Below, in pieces: positions 34,571 to 46,381 of a DNA stretch of 64,000 bases. The notes under the pieces are model-generated. The model saw nothing but the letters and a program-made list of their open reading frames with translations, did no database searches and had not been told where the DNA came from. The position numbers and the translations under genes were made by a program. Position 1 is the stretch's first letter; every line of letters begins with the position of its first letter. The stretch is taken from positions 558,001 to 622,000 of the forward strand of contig JAGMVK010000014.1 in NCBI GenBank assembly GCA_020747065.1. The letters run 5' to 3'. This stretch comes from Cadophora sp. MPI-SDFR-AT-0126. Its lineage: Eukaryota; Ascomycota; Leotiomycetes; Helotiales; Ploettnerulaceae.

Positions 34571-35151
34571 TTTTGGGGGGAGGTGAAGGGCTTTCAGTTG
34601 GATGTCAATTTAATTTGTGGTTGAGGTCAACGAGTCATTAAATACTGTAGAAATCCATCTTGAAGTATGGTGAAGTTAGTTGCAATGGGTCATAAATACA
34701 CGTGAAGGTTATGTTTTGGCTGGGATGATAAGACGATAAGCGAAACGGAGGGCCGCCGGCAATCTTGAAGAGTGGAGGAGGAACAACAAGCCGGCCGTAG
34801 ACCATACACGAATTGGCAAGTAAATGGCCAAGATAATGTAACACTTATTTTATTGTCAACAAGTTCCAGGGCCACCTCTTCTACAACCGTCACAATGGAA
34901 GCTCCTAGACTCCTGATCAGAACTAAGAATGTAACGATGCAAAGCATAAATACTGCAAGGTCCCACCAGACAAGAGAATGCCTAGGACTGTCGACCACTT
35001 ACAAGGCCAAAAGCAACCTTCCACTACAGCTAAACATCCTTCATTTAGATCATAGGCCACAAGACCTTCCCCCACTTGGCACCGGAAGGCACCTCGACCC
35101 GTCTTCTGCGCTGGCGATGGATGCTGGAACAGCAACTGGATAGACTTGCGG
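34571..35151. other. Intergenic region with unassigned minus-strand frames
   Basis: Between the start of the DUF1989 gene and the stop of the next gene. Minus-strand frames here (34690-34998, 34923-35240) include a hydrophobic stretch, and a GTAAGT...TTGCAG pair joins parts of them. They could be extra 3' exons of the neighbouring membrane-protein gene or a fragment. I do not call them. Confidence 0.35.
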
Positions 35152-36068
35152 CTATGGGAATAGCATCCAACCGAAGTTGACTCCAAAGAGATAGGAGATG
35201 ATGTACGGTATATGTTTAGGAGTCCACCCATATTGTCCACCCTTGTAGTCGTACATCACATCAGATAACTGGAACACTATCAGAAGAAACCAAGCCGCAT
35301 GCCATCTGAAGTAAGCACCGATCAAGGCCAAAGAGACTGGCACAAATGCGAAGCAGAAAAGCATCTTCCAAACTACCCAGTCATCCAGGTCGGCAAACTG
35401 ATGGCATGCGAGGAAAAAGCTCGAGGTAAACTGCGCTTTGGGGTCCAAGAGGGTAGAATGCTCTAATTCTCCGTGGTCCACACAGTTGCCTTTGCAGTCT
35501 CTTCGAACAAACGTGAGGAGAACAGGAATGTTCTCAGGTGTATTTTGCGATGCTTGAGGGATGCTGACATCCCTACCACATCTGAAATAATCGACGATTG
35601 GAAAGATTGATTTGATTCTCTGTGAAAGCACCGACCAACTGCAGGATGAGAGGAGGTCTCCGTTCCACCATCAAGCTCTCCGGTGCAGCCGGCTTGAGGG
35701 TAGCCGAAAAAGGTGGGCACACTACCGTCCGCGCACAGTCCATCCGCTTTGATTTGTATGCCATGGTTGCGGAAACCGATGTTCGTGAGACAGACATCAG
35801 AAGAGAGTGATATTATTGTTGCAGGGGTGCTCGCGAGGTAACTGGCTTTCGAGTATGGCTCATTCCAGAATTTCAAGATGGCATCTTGCTCGCGACCTGG
35901 ACCATGTATGGCAGGAGAATGATCCAAGGCGATCATAATAGTGCTCGATGCATCCTGCACGGGGGTTTCGTCACTGGATGAGAGTTCTATAAAGAGAAAG
36001 GCGATGATATTCCCGATGATCAATGCAATGAAGGCCACCTTGATGGCTATGATGATATGATCCCTCAT
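35152..36068 (-). CDS. Membrane protein with N-terminal and C-terminal anchors, unknown function
   Basis: Two exons, 36068-35632 and 35581-35152, give 288 residues. The intron GTGCTT...ATTTCAG (50 bases) restores phase exactly and joins HPAVGR to CGRDVSIPQ. After a short start (MRDHIIIAIK) a hydrophobic segment runs from about residue 8 to 28. The middle of roughly 170 residues is rich in Cys, Gly, Thr and Ser, as expected for a domain on the outside or lumenal side. C-terminal hydrophobic stretches (WKMLFCFAFVPVSLALIGAY, FLLIVFQL, YIISYLFGVNFGWMLF) suggest two or three more membrane segments. I do not recognise a family. Function is unknown. Confidence 0.65.
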
Positions 36069-36595
36069 TCTGTGCTGACTGAGGGAACACCGAAGGAGAC
36101 AATTGACAAAGAGAGAATAGTGTATAGCGATTTCCGTATGTCCCAAATTTGGTGGGGATTAATGACTGTTGTGGTTAATAGTAGAGACGTATGATGCCAT
36201 GTGTTGTTGAATGGAAGAGTGAAGTGAAAGTTGGAAGCAGAAAGAGATGCAATAGGCTTGTTCACCGTAAAAAGCGCCTTCTTCTTCAGTGAGCCTCTTA
36301 TTTTTGTTCGACACAACGATGGAACGAAGTGACGTGTGGCCGTTATCCAAATGGAAGGTACGACCTGGAGATGTTGAGCGCTCAAAGATCGTGGTAGTGC
36401 CAAAAGCCAAGATGTCAAAAGACCTGGCAATCATACAATCAAAGAAGAGTGTGCTGTCAAGATTGTAACGGCCGGGATGCAATCTATCTCTTACGGTCAG
36501 CCTCTACTTGTGATTACATGCACATTCGCCACAATGCTACTAGGCCATTAGTGAACAAGAAACTTCCGAATATCTATTCCTACAATCTATGAGAT
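36069..36595. other. Intergenic region
   Basis: About 530 bases between the start of the two-anchor protein and the stop of EMC1, both minus strand. It must hold the promoter of the former. No gene or repeat seen. Confidence 0.45.
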
Positions 36596-39563
36596 CTATG
36601 AAGTCTGCCATCTGGCATTGATCTGCTTTTTCCTCACCTATTGATATGTTAGCAGTATTCATAGTGTTGGCATGGATGTATCTTACCATAGGCGCCAAGA
36701 CAAATACACCAACCCAAAGGGCAAGCACTGTGCCCACGAGACTCAACTTGTTGAATCCCTTGCCAAGAATATCAAATGCCATGCTTGGTGCAACTCTAGT
36801 GCCGAAAATATCAATGCCATATGCAAAAACCAAGCTGGTACTCTCCAAAATCGCTGGGGTGGCAATCACATCTTGAATACCAATAACCTCTCTCTTATGA
36901 CTGAGGACAAGCTTTGGGTCGAAATCGATGACCGGCTGGTATCTGAAGAGACCTTCTTCGGCCTCCAGAGGTGTGGGATCACGGCCTACAAGTCTTCGTG
37001 GGTCGAGAAGAGTTCTTGGGAGCCCAACAATCGCGTTGGAATCTGCAAGAGTGCACAGAATTTGCCGGGTGGTGATACCTTGGCCGGTCTGAGTGACAGC
37101 CATGTGGCTGATCGGCTCGGAAATAAGATAAGATTGAGTGATGACATGTGGCAAGGCGGGCTCAGCGTTTGGAATGTTAGACGGTTCAACGCTTGAAGCA
37201 TTGCCAGCAACGCCCAGCGGACCACGATCATTCGCAACATCTGACTCATACATTTCGGATGCAACAATCTGGTAGCCTTTCGAGGATGGAAGTTCGGTTG
37301 TGATGGTGACGACATCACTCCATAGAGAGTACACAAAGAAGTTCTCCGTGAGAGCAGAAGTAATGGGTTGTTTGGTGTCGACGCCTTCATGGCTAGTGGA
37401 GTAGAGAAGATCGCCAGAGACGGTATCTAGGAGGTAGAAAGAAGCAGTAGAAGCATCGTCCGACACGGCAGTGACAAGAACGATATTGGGATTCAAGTAC
37501 TTGTACAAGACAGTTCGGTCACCGAGGACTCGCCCAATAGATGCCACTGGGTCATGAACAGGTCGGGAGATGATGTTCACGATTCTTTGCCCGGAAGTTG
37601 GCTGGAAAGTCCACACAACAGTAGGAACTGCGTTCGCACCGCTGGTCTGAAATTTCAACCCCTTAACTTCACCATCCTTCCCCTGAACCACAAGGCTGGC
37701 CGATGGGGCCCATTCGGCTGGGATGTCTCCTGGGTTGCCATCTAAACCAATTGGGAGTAGCCAAGGTCCGGACGGGCTGTCAACCACAGCGGTACTCTGC
37801 ACCGTGGGCCACGATCCTGGCATGGTTCTCTCCACTGTCTTGCCGGTAGCTATTTCAGCCAACACATACTCACCGTCACCGCCTCTAATTGTAACAGTGC
37901 CCTTGGACTGTTCTACCCAAATACCCTTGACTTCCCACTTCTTCCCAACCGGAATATCGAATGCTTTCAAGGACCACGCAACCGCTCCCTGACTACCAGA
38001 ATCAAGCCCATACACACGGCCACGTTGAGTAGCAACGATAACGACCTTGCTGAATCCAAAGCTGTCACGGATCAATACGCCAGGTTTCTGAGAAGCCGCC
38101 TCCCCTGGCAGAAGACTTGTGATAAATCGACTAGGCAGCTGCTGAAGATAAGCAGGGAGGTATTGAAGATCATTTGCGTGGCGCTTCACACGATGAATGT
38201 ATGCGGAAAGCGGATTGCTGTGTGCTTCCGCCTCCAATGTCTTTGCTAAGCTTTCCGACTCGGGAATCTCGGCCCACTCAGCAGCCACAGCACCAGAGAG
38301 ACCTTCAATGCGGGTCCAATCAACGGCTCCATTCCGGATGAGAACCCAGTCTTCGTTACTCGTAAGGATTGCGGAACGAACAGAGTAGGAGTCTGGACTT
38401 TTCTGAACAACTTCGGAAGCTCCATGCAAATATGTAGCAGAGTCCTTTGCAATCTTCATTGGCCACCTCCCGAGTATTCCATGTGAAACAGAGGAGACAA
38501 CAATAGCTTCGTCCTCAGTGATTCGAGTGAAGTAAACATTCGCATCTTGCGAACTGACAGACACTGCACCCTTACCAGGTAATTTTGGAAGGGAGTATGC
38601 CTTGCTGATCCCTCCGGTCTTGAGATCAATGTGGTAAACATCGGCTCGATTAGATAGTGCCGAATGGCTATAGACCAAGAAGTGAGGGAAGGATTGAATT
38701 AGCTCCGGTGCATGGATGGAGACCTTTACAATCTCCCCGTCGGCATCCTTGAGAGGTAGAGTTTGTAGACTCGAAGACTTGCCCAAAATATTGACCTTGA
38801 GGTTGTTCTTTGACTTATCAGTCCACGCAATGATCGGCGAGGCGGAATTTGCGCCAACAAGCAAAACATCCTCCGCTGCGTGCACGTCGCTCTTGGTCGA
38901 GAGTGTGTAGTCGGTAACCTTCTTGCCCGTAACTGGATCCAAAGTAGTAACCTTTAAATTGAACGCGCCTGCAGATCCATGGAGAGAAACGACAAAGACG
39001 TCCTTCACATTAGTGCTGACCTGCAATGGAATATCGTCGCTGTGATCTTTATATTCCCAGGCCACATCTCCGTTCTTTCCCTTCAACTTTCGTAGAACTC
39101 CCTTTCCATCCTCTTGGAATAAAGCTAGGATATCCTTTGGCGCATTGTCGGTAGCTGCGCTTTCCATAATCTCCAGATCCTTCACTGTCCCTACGAATGC
39201 ATTTCCCCAGATTGACTTCCCACCCATCGCATCCCAGGCGTCAACGCTCTGCCCCGCGCCAGAAGCCACAACATTCTCGCCTTCTACAGGCCTTAAGAAT
39301 CCATTCTCTGCGCCTAGAACTTGCCTCCAAAGAGCCTTTCCGGTCCCAGGGTGTACCGCGCCGACAACTCCCAAATCACTTAATGTGTATAGCAATGATG
39401 CCTTATCTTCTTTCCGCGGACGATGGAAGAACGTCGTGTGTGGTTGTGGGAGGCCAAGCAATTCGTGATGGTAATCGACGGCGTATGCATCATCTGCGAA
39501 CACGGCAAGCGTGCCAGGCAGGATTGAAAGCGTTAAGCTGAGTAGATTGAGTGGTAGACGCAT
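36596..39563 (-). CDS. emc1: ER membrane protein complex subunit 1
   Basis: Two exons on the minus strand, 39563-36687 and 36637-36596, give 972 residues. The start at 39563 gives a signal peptide (MRLPLNLLSLTLSILPGTLAVFA) and the mature start DDAYAVDYHHE. The first half reads as beta-propeller repeats (LLYTLSDLGVVGAVHPGTGKALW and others). The DUF1620-like C-terminal region runs to ILCTLADSNAIVGLPRTLLDPRR and a single membrane segment near residue 955. The last 13 residues (VRKKQINARWQTS) are on a separate 42-base exon and fit the usual basic tail after the membrane segment. EMC1 is the large lumenal subunit of the EMC insertase, which inserts tail-anchored and multipass proteins in the ER. 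The upstream in-frame extension before 39563 lacks signal-peptide character. Very likely. Confidence 0.93.
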
Positions 39564-41006
39564 CGTTGCGTTGCGGTATGGGATCGAGGGGATGCCTCGT
39601 TGATGAGCATTAGCTTCCTCCAACAACAGCTGAGCTTGATGACGGCTGGCTTGCCAAGCCTGGAGTCGGCCACCACGTGACATATAACTTTTGGACACAC
39701 CATTTCAAAAACTTCAGATCAGATTGCAAACGAATTTGCTCAAACTTTTGCTTAAAGACACGCCCAATATCCTGGACCTCTCATTTGATATCTACGTCTT
39801 GTTCCAGGGTTGGTGTGTGACTTCCATTGCAAGTCCCTCAACGCCCGCCCGCATCATGAGAAGCGAATAAACAACAGAATGTTTTGGCGCACGGGAAACT
39901 ATGTGACTCCACAGAAGAAAGAACAAACCGAGAGATTCCTGCACCACACTATGAAAGTATCTTCTTTGTATTCTTTCCAATTTTTGGCAAAGATTGCAAT
40001 TTTATGGCAAGGCCATGATACCCGGTTTGCTGAAAGGCTTGCCCGATTTCTAAACTGGTTGGATAATCCTGCTCCCAGGATCACCTGGTAAGTGAGAAAC
40101 AACAAACAAGATGTGTACATTTCGTGGTATGATACCGGTCTTTCGGATGATGCAAGCTTTTCGAGATTACTGGGCAAGGTAATAACTGTTCGAGTCGTCC
40201 TGTGCTTTGGTCGTGCCGCATAAAGCGCAACATAGAATCAGCCATACCAGATAATTCAGAACAATCAGAATGCCGATTCATGTATACTGTTATACTTGCT
40301 TGGAACTTGTAACAGCTGGCTTAGCTGGCTGCATGCCTCGTGACATCTACTCCTGGTGGTAGCGCAAAAGCCAATCAACTTCGACCGCATCAACCTTTCC
40401 AATCCGAATCCAACCAAGAACCTCTTCGTTCATTCAATCCTAAGATCAACTTTAACGGCGTCAAGGGACAGATGGGGAGCTACGAGAAATGCGGCTATCG
40501 GGACGCTGTTCATGATTGACAACCCTTTCGCGCTCGTTCCTGATTGAGGAAGAGCACATGGCTTGGGACTTTATACCGGAGTGAAATGGATGGACTATGA
40601 CTGTGACGGACTGTACATTGTATCCGCTCAAATTAAGACCCTTACACTGAGCATTATCCTCGCCAGATGTCTCACAAGCACGACAGAAACAGCCAGTATT
40701 TGCTTCGTCTCACTCGACATCCACTGCTGGAGCCCAGTGCGCAATAGCGTATTTTGATCTAATAGAGCGGCAATATGTCGATAGAGGCCCTTGGAGGCCT
40801 CTCTGAAGGAGTAGTTCACGTTCGATTGCATGTGTCGCAGGTATTTAAACGAGCTTGAAGCTGGAGAGTGATATCGCCTTCGAATTTTTTGGGTTGGGCT
40901 TCGAAGCTCAAAAGTTGGTAATCGCCAGGAAATGGATGTACGCCTCGAAAATGAATGATCCCTTGAAAGATTGATTACTTCCTTCCTATGCTTTTATTAC
41001 ATCTCC
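39564..41006. other. Intergenic region (1.4 kb)
   Basis: Between the start of EMC1 and the stop of the CorA-like gene, both minus strand. Short frames only; nothing recognised. Confidence 0.4.
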
Positions 41007-42507
41007 TCATGATCCAATCACTTTTGGCGGAAAGAATTTATGCCAGAACAGCCAGAGGGAAACTGTCAAAGCACTGAGTGGTACTGCAACTGCCCAATAC
41101 ATCCAAAACTTCTCTGATATCGAGTAAACCTCTGGATTCCCGTCAGAGGCAGGGGTATAGTCGAAGAAGGTCATGCTGAAGATTGCCTGTACCAGAGATT
41201 AGTGAGGCAATCTGTTGTCGTTCAAGTAGACTTACGGATACGAACGTTGCCGGAAGAAATGCCAACGTTAAAAATGCGATTGTCTTCATTGCAGCGCTAT
41301 CGCTTTGTGCCGCTTGCCCGATCTGCACCGAGATTCTGCTGTCGTACTGGGCAACTGTATTGTATGCCTAAACCATCATGACCTCAGATCTCCCGCAAGT
41401 GTATTTACTACTCACCAAAGTAATTTCATTGATTAGTCTCTCCTTGTTCGCTTGAGCTCTACTTTTCAGACTCTTCATGACATGGAGGTAAAAGTGCAGT
41501 CGTTTTTGAGCTTGCTGCGGAGTGTTGTCCAAATCGCCTGTACTCAACTCGAGAAAGAAATCATCGTGCTGGTGAATCATGTTCTCGATCGTGACCACGG
41601 CCACTTCCAAGGTCTCTTGTACGTGGATTGCATGTCTCGCAATGTCATGCAGCCGTGGATAATTCGGATTCGGGCGCGCGTTTGAGGTTCTGTCCTGGAT
41701 AGGTGCATTAGCCCACCGACCGTCAAGACAACCTGGTAATATCACTCACTGTCTCTGTTTTCCGCACGAAGTCCCTGACCGACCAAACCGCTTCATCTTG
41801 CATGCTGGCTACTTCTTGGAGGAAAGCTGTATGGACCCAATACGGATCATTCTTCGAAATTTGGGTGCTGAGCAGGAATGAAAGTATCTTCGGCTTCAAG
41901 AAGTCATGAGTATCGAAGCTAATGATCGCATTCTTTCCACCAGGCTGCCATATTGACAAGACGTTCAAGTTGTACCAAACGTAATCTTTTCCATCGGGAA
42001 GATAATGTTGCAGTACTTGCTTCATGTGGAAGCGGAACCACGTATCTATTTGCCTGTTAGCATTTCGCCATCGCTTCGAGGAATTATGGACCGGTCAGAG
42101 ACTGTGACTTTGTAGACCGTCTGATCCATATACGTTTTCGCAACCGAAATAGCCGTTTGACCGTTTACAATATTTAGACCAGAATACATCTGGCAGTTGA
42201 AATATTTGTGCGACATAAGCCCGGCAAGCAGCGCATTCGCGAATTGTTCGCGCCTTTGCGAATATTATGCTAGGGATTGTCCTTATACATGATGCCTAAA
42301 CATTGGTCACCGAGTCTGATGTAATTTGACCCGACTCACTTCTCTCAAGTCCTTGACATCTATCCACTTGGAGTTCCAGGCATTGTTCTCTTCTCATCGT
42401 TAACATGTTGCTTAGGTTTGAATACATAAGGAGAACTCACCTCTAAGCCACAACTCAACTTGGCATTCTCTACAGCCTTTGCCTTCCTGCAGACTTTGGC
42501 CGTTCAT
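41007..42507 (-). CDS. Fungal CorA-like membrane protein
   Basis: Seven exons on the minus strand: 42507-42441, 42389-42340, 42253-42109, 42045-41750, 41694-41416, 41367-41236 and 41186-41007, together 382 residues with all phases matching. The order fits the fungal CorA-like family: EARTIREC, then CKRSNGYFGCENVYG, TWFRFHMKQV, YVWYNLNVLSIWQ and WSVRDFVRKTE. Next come long helices (VQETLEVAVVTIENMI, QAQKRLHFYLHVMKSL) and the membrane part with MKTIAFLTLAFLPATFVS and AIFSMTFFDY. The last hydrophobic segment precedes a basic end. In true CorA Mg2+ channels the first helix is followed by GMN; here the corresponding position reads FSM, so transport may be altered. Such proteins are abundant in filamentous fungi and mostly unstudied. 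The start MNGQSLQEG is the weakest part; further 5' exons are possible. Confidence 0.8.
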
Positions 42508-43098
42508 GGTTATCTTCAAAAGGGATTCGCAATCTAGCTTGTATTGCTCACGACTCGTGACGGTAGATTTTTTGGAAGTGGTAAGGTGCCAATCCCCATC
42601 TTGAGACGATCCATCACAGCCTCACGAGGGGCTAAGATCTCTCGAGAGATACTTGGTGTACACGTGCTGTGGTGCACATACGTGAGACCAGACAGGGGAT
42701 GTACGCGAGGCTGGAGTGCTGCTTTTGCCAGAGGAGAAATCAATAATACGCGAGGATGCACCCTTGAGACACAGGCTCTGTGGCTTCAGCCACCTTACGA
42801 AGGACCAGTCATCGAGGTGTGATTTCACCCAAACTTCGGCATTCCAAGACAAAAGTGCATGTTGCCTTCTGAGTGAGCTGCGGGACTAACCTTGAAATGG
42901 TCAGCAGCTCAGGAACCCCAGACACCAATAATGCAACCCAAAATAGCAAGCCTTGGACAATAAACGCTGCGGCTGAAAATCAGGGGAGGAATACCCAGTC
43001 GGCTCAGCTTTCAGTACATCATGCGGTCTTTCGGCATGAAAAGCATCGAATGCCTCTAAATCTGCCTTGTGTAAACTTTGATTGCATGTCTTTGAAAA
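42508..43098. other. Divergent promoter region
   Basis: About 590 bases between the CorA-like gene (minus) and the PNP/STING-like gene (plus), so both promoters, or a shared one, lie here. No further gene seen, although more 5' coding sequence for the minus-strand gene may lie at its left end. Confidence 0.45.
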
Positions 43099-44949
43099 AT
43101 GTCCCAGGAAAGCCCAACACCGGCCGAAGTACTTCGCCAACTTCAAAGTCGACCGCTATGCATTATCTGTGGCAGGCCAAGTGAAGCCGAGGCAATTGCA
43201 ACAGAGCTTGGTGCTCTAAATAATCCTGTATCTGGTCGGACAGTCGACAAGATCAACGACGGACACCGGTTCTTCCTCGGATCGTTTAACGTCCAAGGAC
43301 AGAAGCTGGAATATTACATCACGAGCAGTCTGCGGCAAGGCATTCAGAGTTTTGCTATCCATGCCAGTATCTTGTTCCATATCTTGAAGCCAAGGTTTGC
43401 AGTTCATGTAGGAGTATGTGCTGCGTTCTACGAAGTAAAGCATGAAGAGGGAAAGGAAGTTCTTGTGTAAGTGAGAAGGAACAATGCTTTGAGAGTTTAG
43501 CTGACACTGTCTAGCCGCAATCTGAGAGATGTAATATTCGGTGAAGCGGCATTCAATTATGAGGAGGGTAAGTGGGAAGGGGGGGATGGCGGAGACAAAG
43601 CAGCCGTGTTTAAACCCGACTTTGACCTTATTCGAGTGCCTACAGGTGATATGCAAGCGTTTGCAGAGTCACCTGGTAGAGCTCACTATCATTATGGAGA
43701 TTACATTAGCGGGTCTGCTGTTCGCCACGATGCAAGTGTTGCATTTAAGCAGGCAAGGGCCAATGTCAGTTCGAAATTCTGAACGCAAGAATTATGCTTA
43801 TTCGTCCTCAGGTGGCTCGGAATACAATTGCTCTCGACATGGAAGCAAGCGCGTTTCTCAAACTTTGTGCCTACACAGGCGTCTCCTCTCTAGGCGTTGT
43901 GAAGGGTATCTCTGATTTTGGCGATGCCGGAAAAGGGGAAGACCCAAATGCTTATGCCGATGCATTGAAGAAGACAGCGATCGGATTGAGGGAGTGGGTG
44001 ATCCATACGATCCCTGGGGTGAAATGGGAGCTGAACGAAGGTGAGACTCAGAAACATGCCTCTGCTACAGACTGACAAGACACAGATGACCAGAAGGGTG
44101 TCGCCATCTCTGTTGGATATTATGACAACTTCGTTCGGCATGTCCTTGATGCATATTCTATGGGCTTGTCACCGAGGAAGAAGGTGACCTCATTTGAGAA
44201 GGTAAGCACAGCAGTTCGCAGGTGGAAATGGTTCCTTGCTGACTGCACTCAGCTGCCGTTGCAAACTGTTCGCGGATTGAAAATTGTTATGCCAAAAAAT
44301 ATGAATCCAGAATTCTTTGCCGAAGCAGGACAAATTGGACGTATCATGCGAGAGTACAAGCTGCTCGAAGTTGATATCGGTAACGTATGGAGATCATACT
44401 CTGAACAATGCCATATCTGACATCCAGAAGTTCAACTTCACACGCAGCTTATACTACAAAGCTGGATATTTGATCGACTTCCCGCGAACCATCAACAGCT
44501 TATCCCAAGCACCTGATGCAAACCATCAAGTCGAGCTTTTCGGAAAGCGTCTGAAGCAGAAACAGTACTTTTCTTCGCCTGTACATGATAGTGATCCGCT
44601 GGCAGAGCTATGTCGGTGGGAAGACTTCATGAAATGGCTCGAGGAGACCAAAGTAGAAGAGATGGTTCTTCCCAAGACCGTGAACACAGAAAATGGAACA
44701 GCAGAAGATGAACAGGTCGGAAAGTCTGCGCCGTTCTTGGAGGAGAAATCTTCTTCTGAACCAGCGGTTGCCACACAGAAAATTCTCGAATCAAATAACG
44801 CTGAATCTTCCCAGACAAACGGAAATCACGCCAGAGCAATCGAGCCAAGCAATGAGTCCTCACCTCGAGGGGCTGACCTTCCCACAGTCCTCCAGAGCGT
44901 TGATGAAGAAGAGATCTTCCATTTTCGGCTTCTTGAAGAGAAGTTCTAA
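43099..44949 (+). CDS. Nucleoside phosphorylase domain fused to a candidate prokaryotic-STING-like domain
   Basis: Six exons, 43099-43466, 43515-43764, 43812-44040, 44086-44201, 44253-44384 and 44428-44949, give 538 residues with all phases matching. Residues 18-275 are a PNP_UDP (MTAN-like) domain: PLCIICGRPSEAEAI, AVHVGVCAA, ALDMEAS with Glu217 for ribose, and VVKGISDFGD with Asp241 in the catalytic place. Residues about 287-460 form a second domain: GVAISVGYYDNFVRHVL, then a strand RGLKIVMPKN, a helical part, then R371, a Tyr pair and DFPRT at 382-386. The G-Y-x-x-N-F start and the D-x-P-x-T motif recall the cyclic-dinucleotide-binding prokaryotic STING domain (PF20300). That reading is mine and unchecked. 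The last 80 residues are low-complexity. PNP_UDP is a frequent N-terminal effector domain of fungal NLRs, so an effector-plus-sensor protein is plausible. Confidence 0.85.
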
Positions 44950-45422
44950 GTCAGTAAAGACAATGTAGTCATTTGGGTTTGTAATTCTGGGTTTTGATTT
45001 TCAGTTGGGATGGGGTGCGGGTCAACGTGGAGAGCTTGAGGGATGGAGAAGCTTGTTCGCTACAGAGTACTGTTAAGTATGTATGAGATAGATATAGCTT
45101 CTGGGATTTGTTTCTGATCTTGTACTGTACGAATTTCAAAATACTAAGCCCCCGCATGTGTTCTTGCATTTAGTTTGGAATTGTTCCTTATTCGACGCCC
45201 TGCCAAAAGACCTGTAGGGAGTCACGAGTTAGGCGAGGCACCCTGAAGCACATGCAGAGGGTACGGTAAGAGCCCTGGGGTGCTGACGTCTTAGTGTCCC
45301 GCTTCCAGTGGCATGGCCTAGAAGGGTTTCTCGTCGCGAACTCTGACCAGCGACCATAGCTTTCACCTCCCCAATCGGATTCATCACTTTTGCTTACTTG
45401 TTCACTCCCTGAAGACATTGCA
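44950..45422. other. Intergenic region
   Basis: About 470 bases between two plus-strand genes; should hold the 3' end of the PNP/STING-like gene and the promoter of the nuclease gene. Nothing else seen. Confidence 0.45.
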
Positions 45423-46381
45423 ATGAAACCTACCCCGTCCATTCTGTTCATCAATATTCTCCTGGTCTTTCATGTCTCTCACACAGCTGCTTGGGGTAAC
45501 TTAGGGCATCGGACTGTAGCACTCGTCGCGGAGAAGCACCTTACGGACGCTGGCCACATCTATGTACAAAACATCCTGGGCAATGTCGATATTTCTGACG
45601 CAGCAATCTGGGCAGACTGGTACAAGGACACTCCAGAAGGGAAATCTACTGGGACGTGGCACTTCATAAATGGAAATGACAACCCACCGACTTCATGTGA
45701 TTTGGACCTTGCCAGAGACTGTCGTGGTGAACGTGGGTGCATTGTGACAGCTATTCTAAACATGGTACGCATCTTTCCTAACAAGACTGCTTGAGAATAG
45801 ACTGACAAGTAAAGACGAGTAGATTGGGCACCCAAACCACCTCAGAAGTGGAGAAGGCGATAGCATTGAAGTTCCTCATTCATCTGTTTGGAGATCTGTA
45901 CCAACCTCTTCACACTGAAGCTCTAGCGCGAGGAGGCAACGATATTCCAGTCTTGTTCAGAGGAAGAGAGTACAATCTACACTTTCTATGGGATGTTGTG
46001 TTCCCCCAAACAATAACTTCCAGCGATGAGACAAATGAGGTCAGCGCAGCGAAGTCATGGGCTCGGAAGCTGTATGATAGAACCTCAATACAGGCATCTA
46101 CCCAATACACATGGAGACCGAGTCATCATTTGTTCAGTCAGAACGACGCGAGGCCTAGAATTGAGCTTGCGAGGAGAATTTACTCGGACTTGGATGTCTT
46201 GGGGGTCGCGAGAGAAACAAACCGACTGGTCTGTGAATACGTGCTGAAAGATGGCTTATCTGGAGTCAAGGGCAAGGAGCTCAGTGGAAACTACTACGCC
46301 GATGCTATTCCTGTTGTCGAACAACAGATTGCGAAAGCAGGAAGAAGTTTGGGTAATGTTATCAACAGTGTTGCTGAATAA
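45423..46381 (+). CDS. Secreted S1/P1-type nuclease
   Basis: Two exons, 45423-45764 and 45815-46381, give 302 residues. The N-terminus is a signal peptide ending HTAA, so the mature enzyme would begin with Trp24, the residue whose free N-terminus binds zinc in this family. Further metal ligands are in place: His29 (GNLGHR), Asp65 region (ISDAAIWAD), His80 (TWHFIN), His137 and Asp141 (IHLFGD), His147 (QPLHTE), and His170/Asp174 (LHFLWD). The length fits the family. These enzymes cut single-stranded DNA and RNA and act as 3'-nucleotidases outside the cell, usually for phosphate or nucleoside gain. It sits between the PNP/STING-like gene and the NLR-type gene on the same strand. The assignment is very likely; any link to defence is only from position. 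Confidence 0.92.

Noticed and set aside
34690..35240. Hydrophobic minus-strand frames with a GTAAGT...TTGCAG pair
   Set aside because: They could be extra exons, but the upstream gene already ends in a sensible stop and no family supports the extension.
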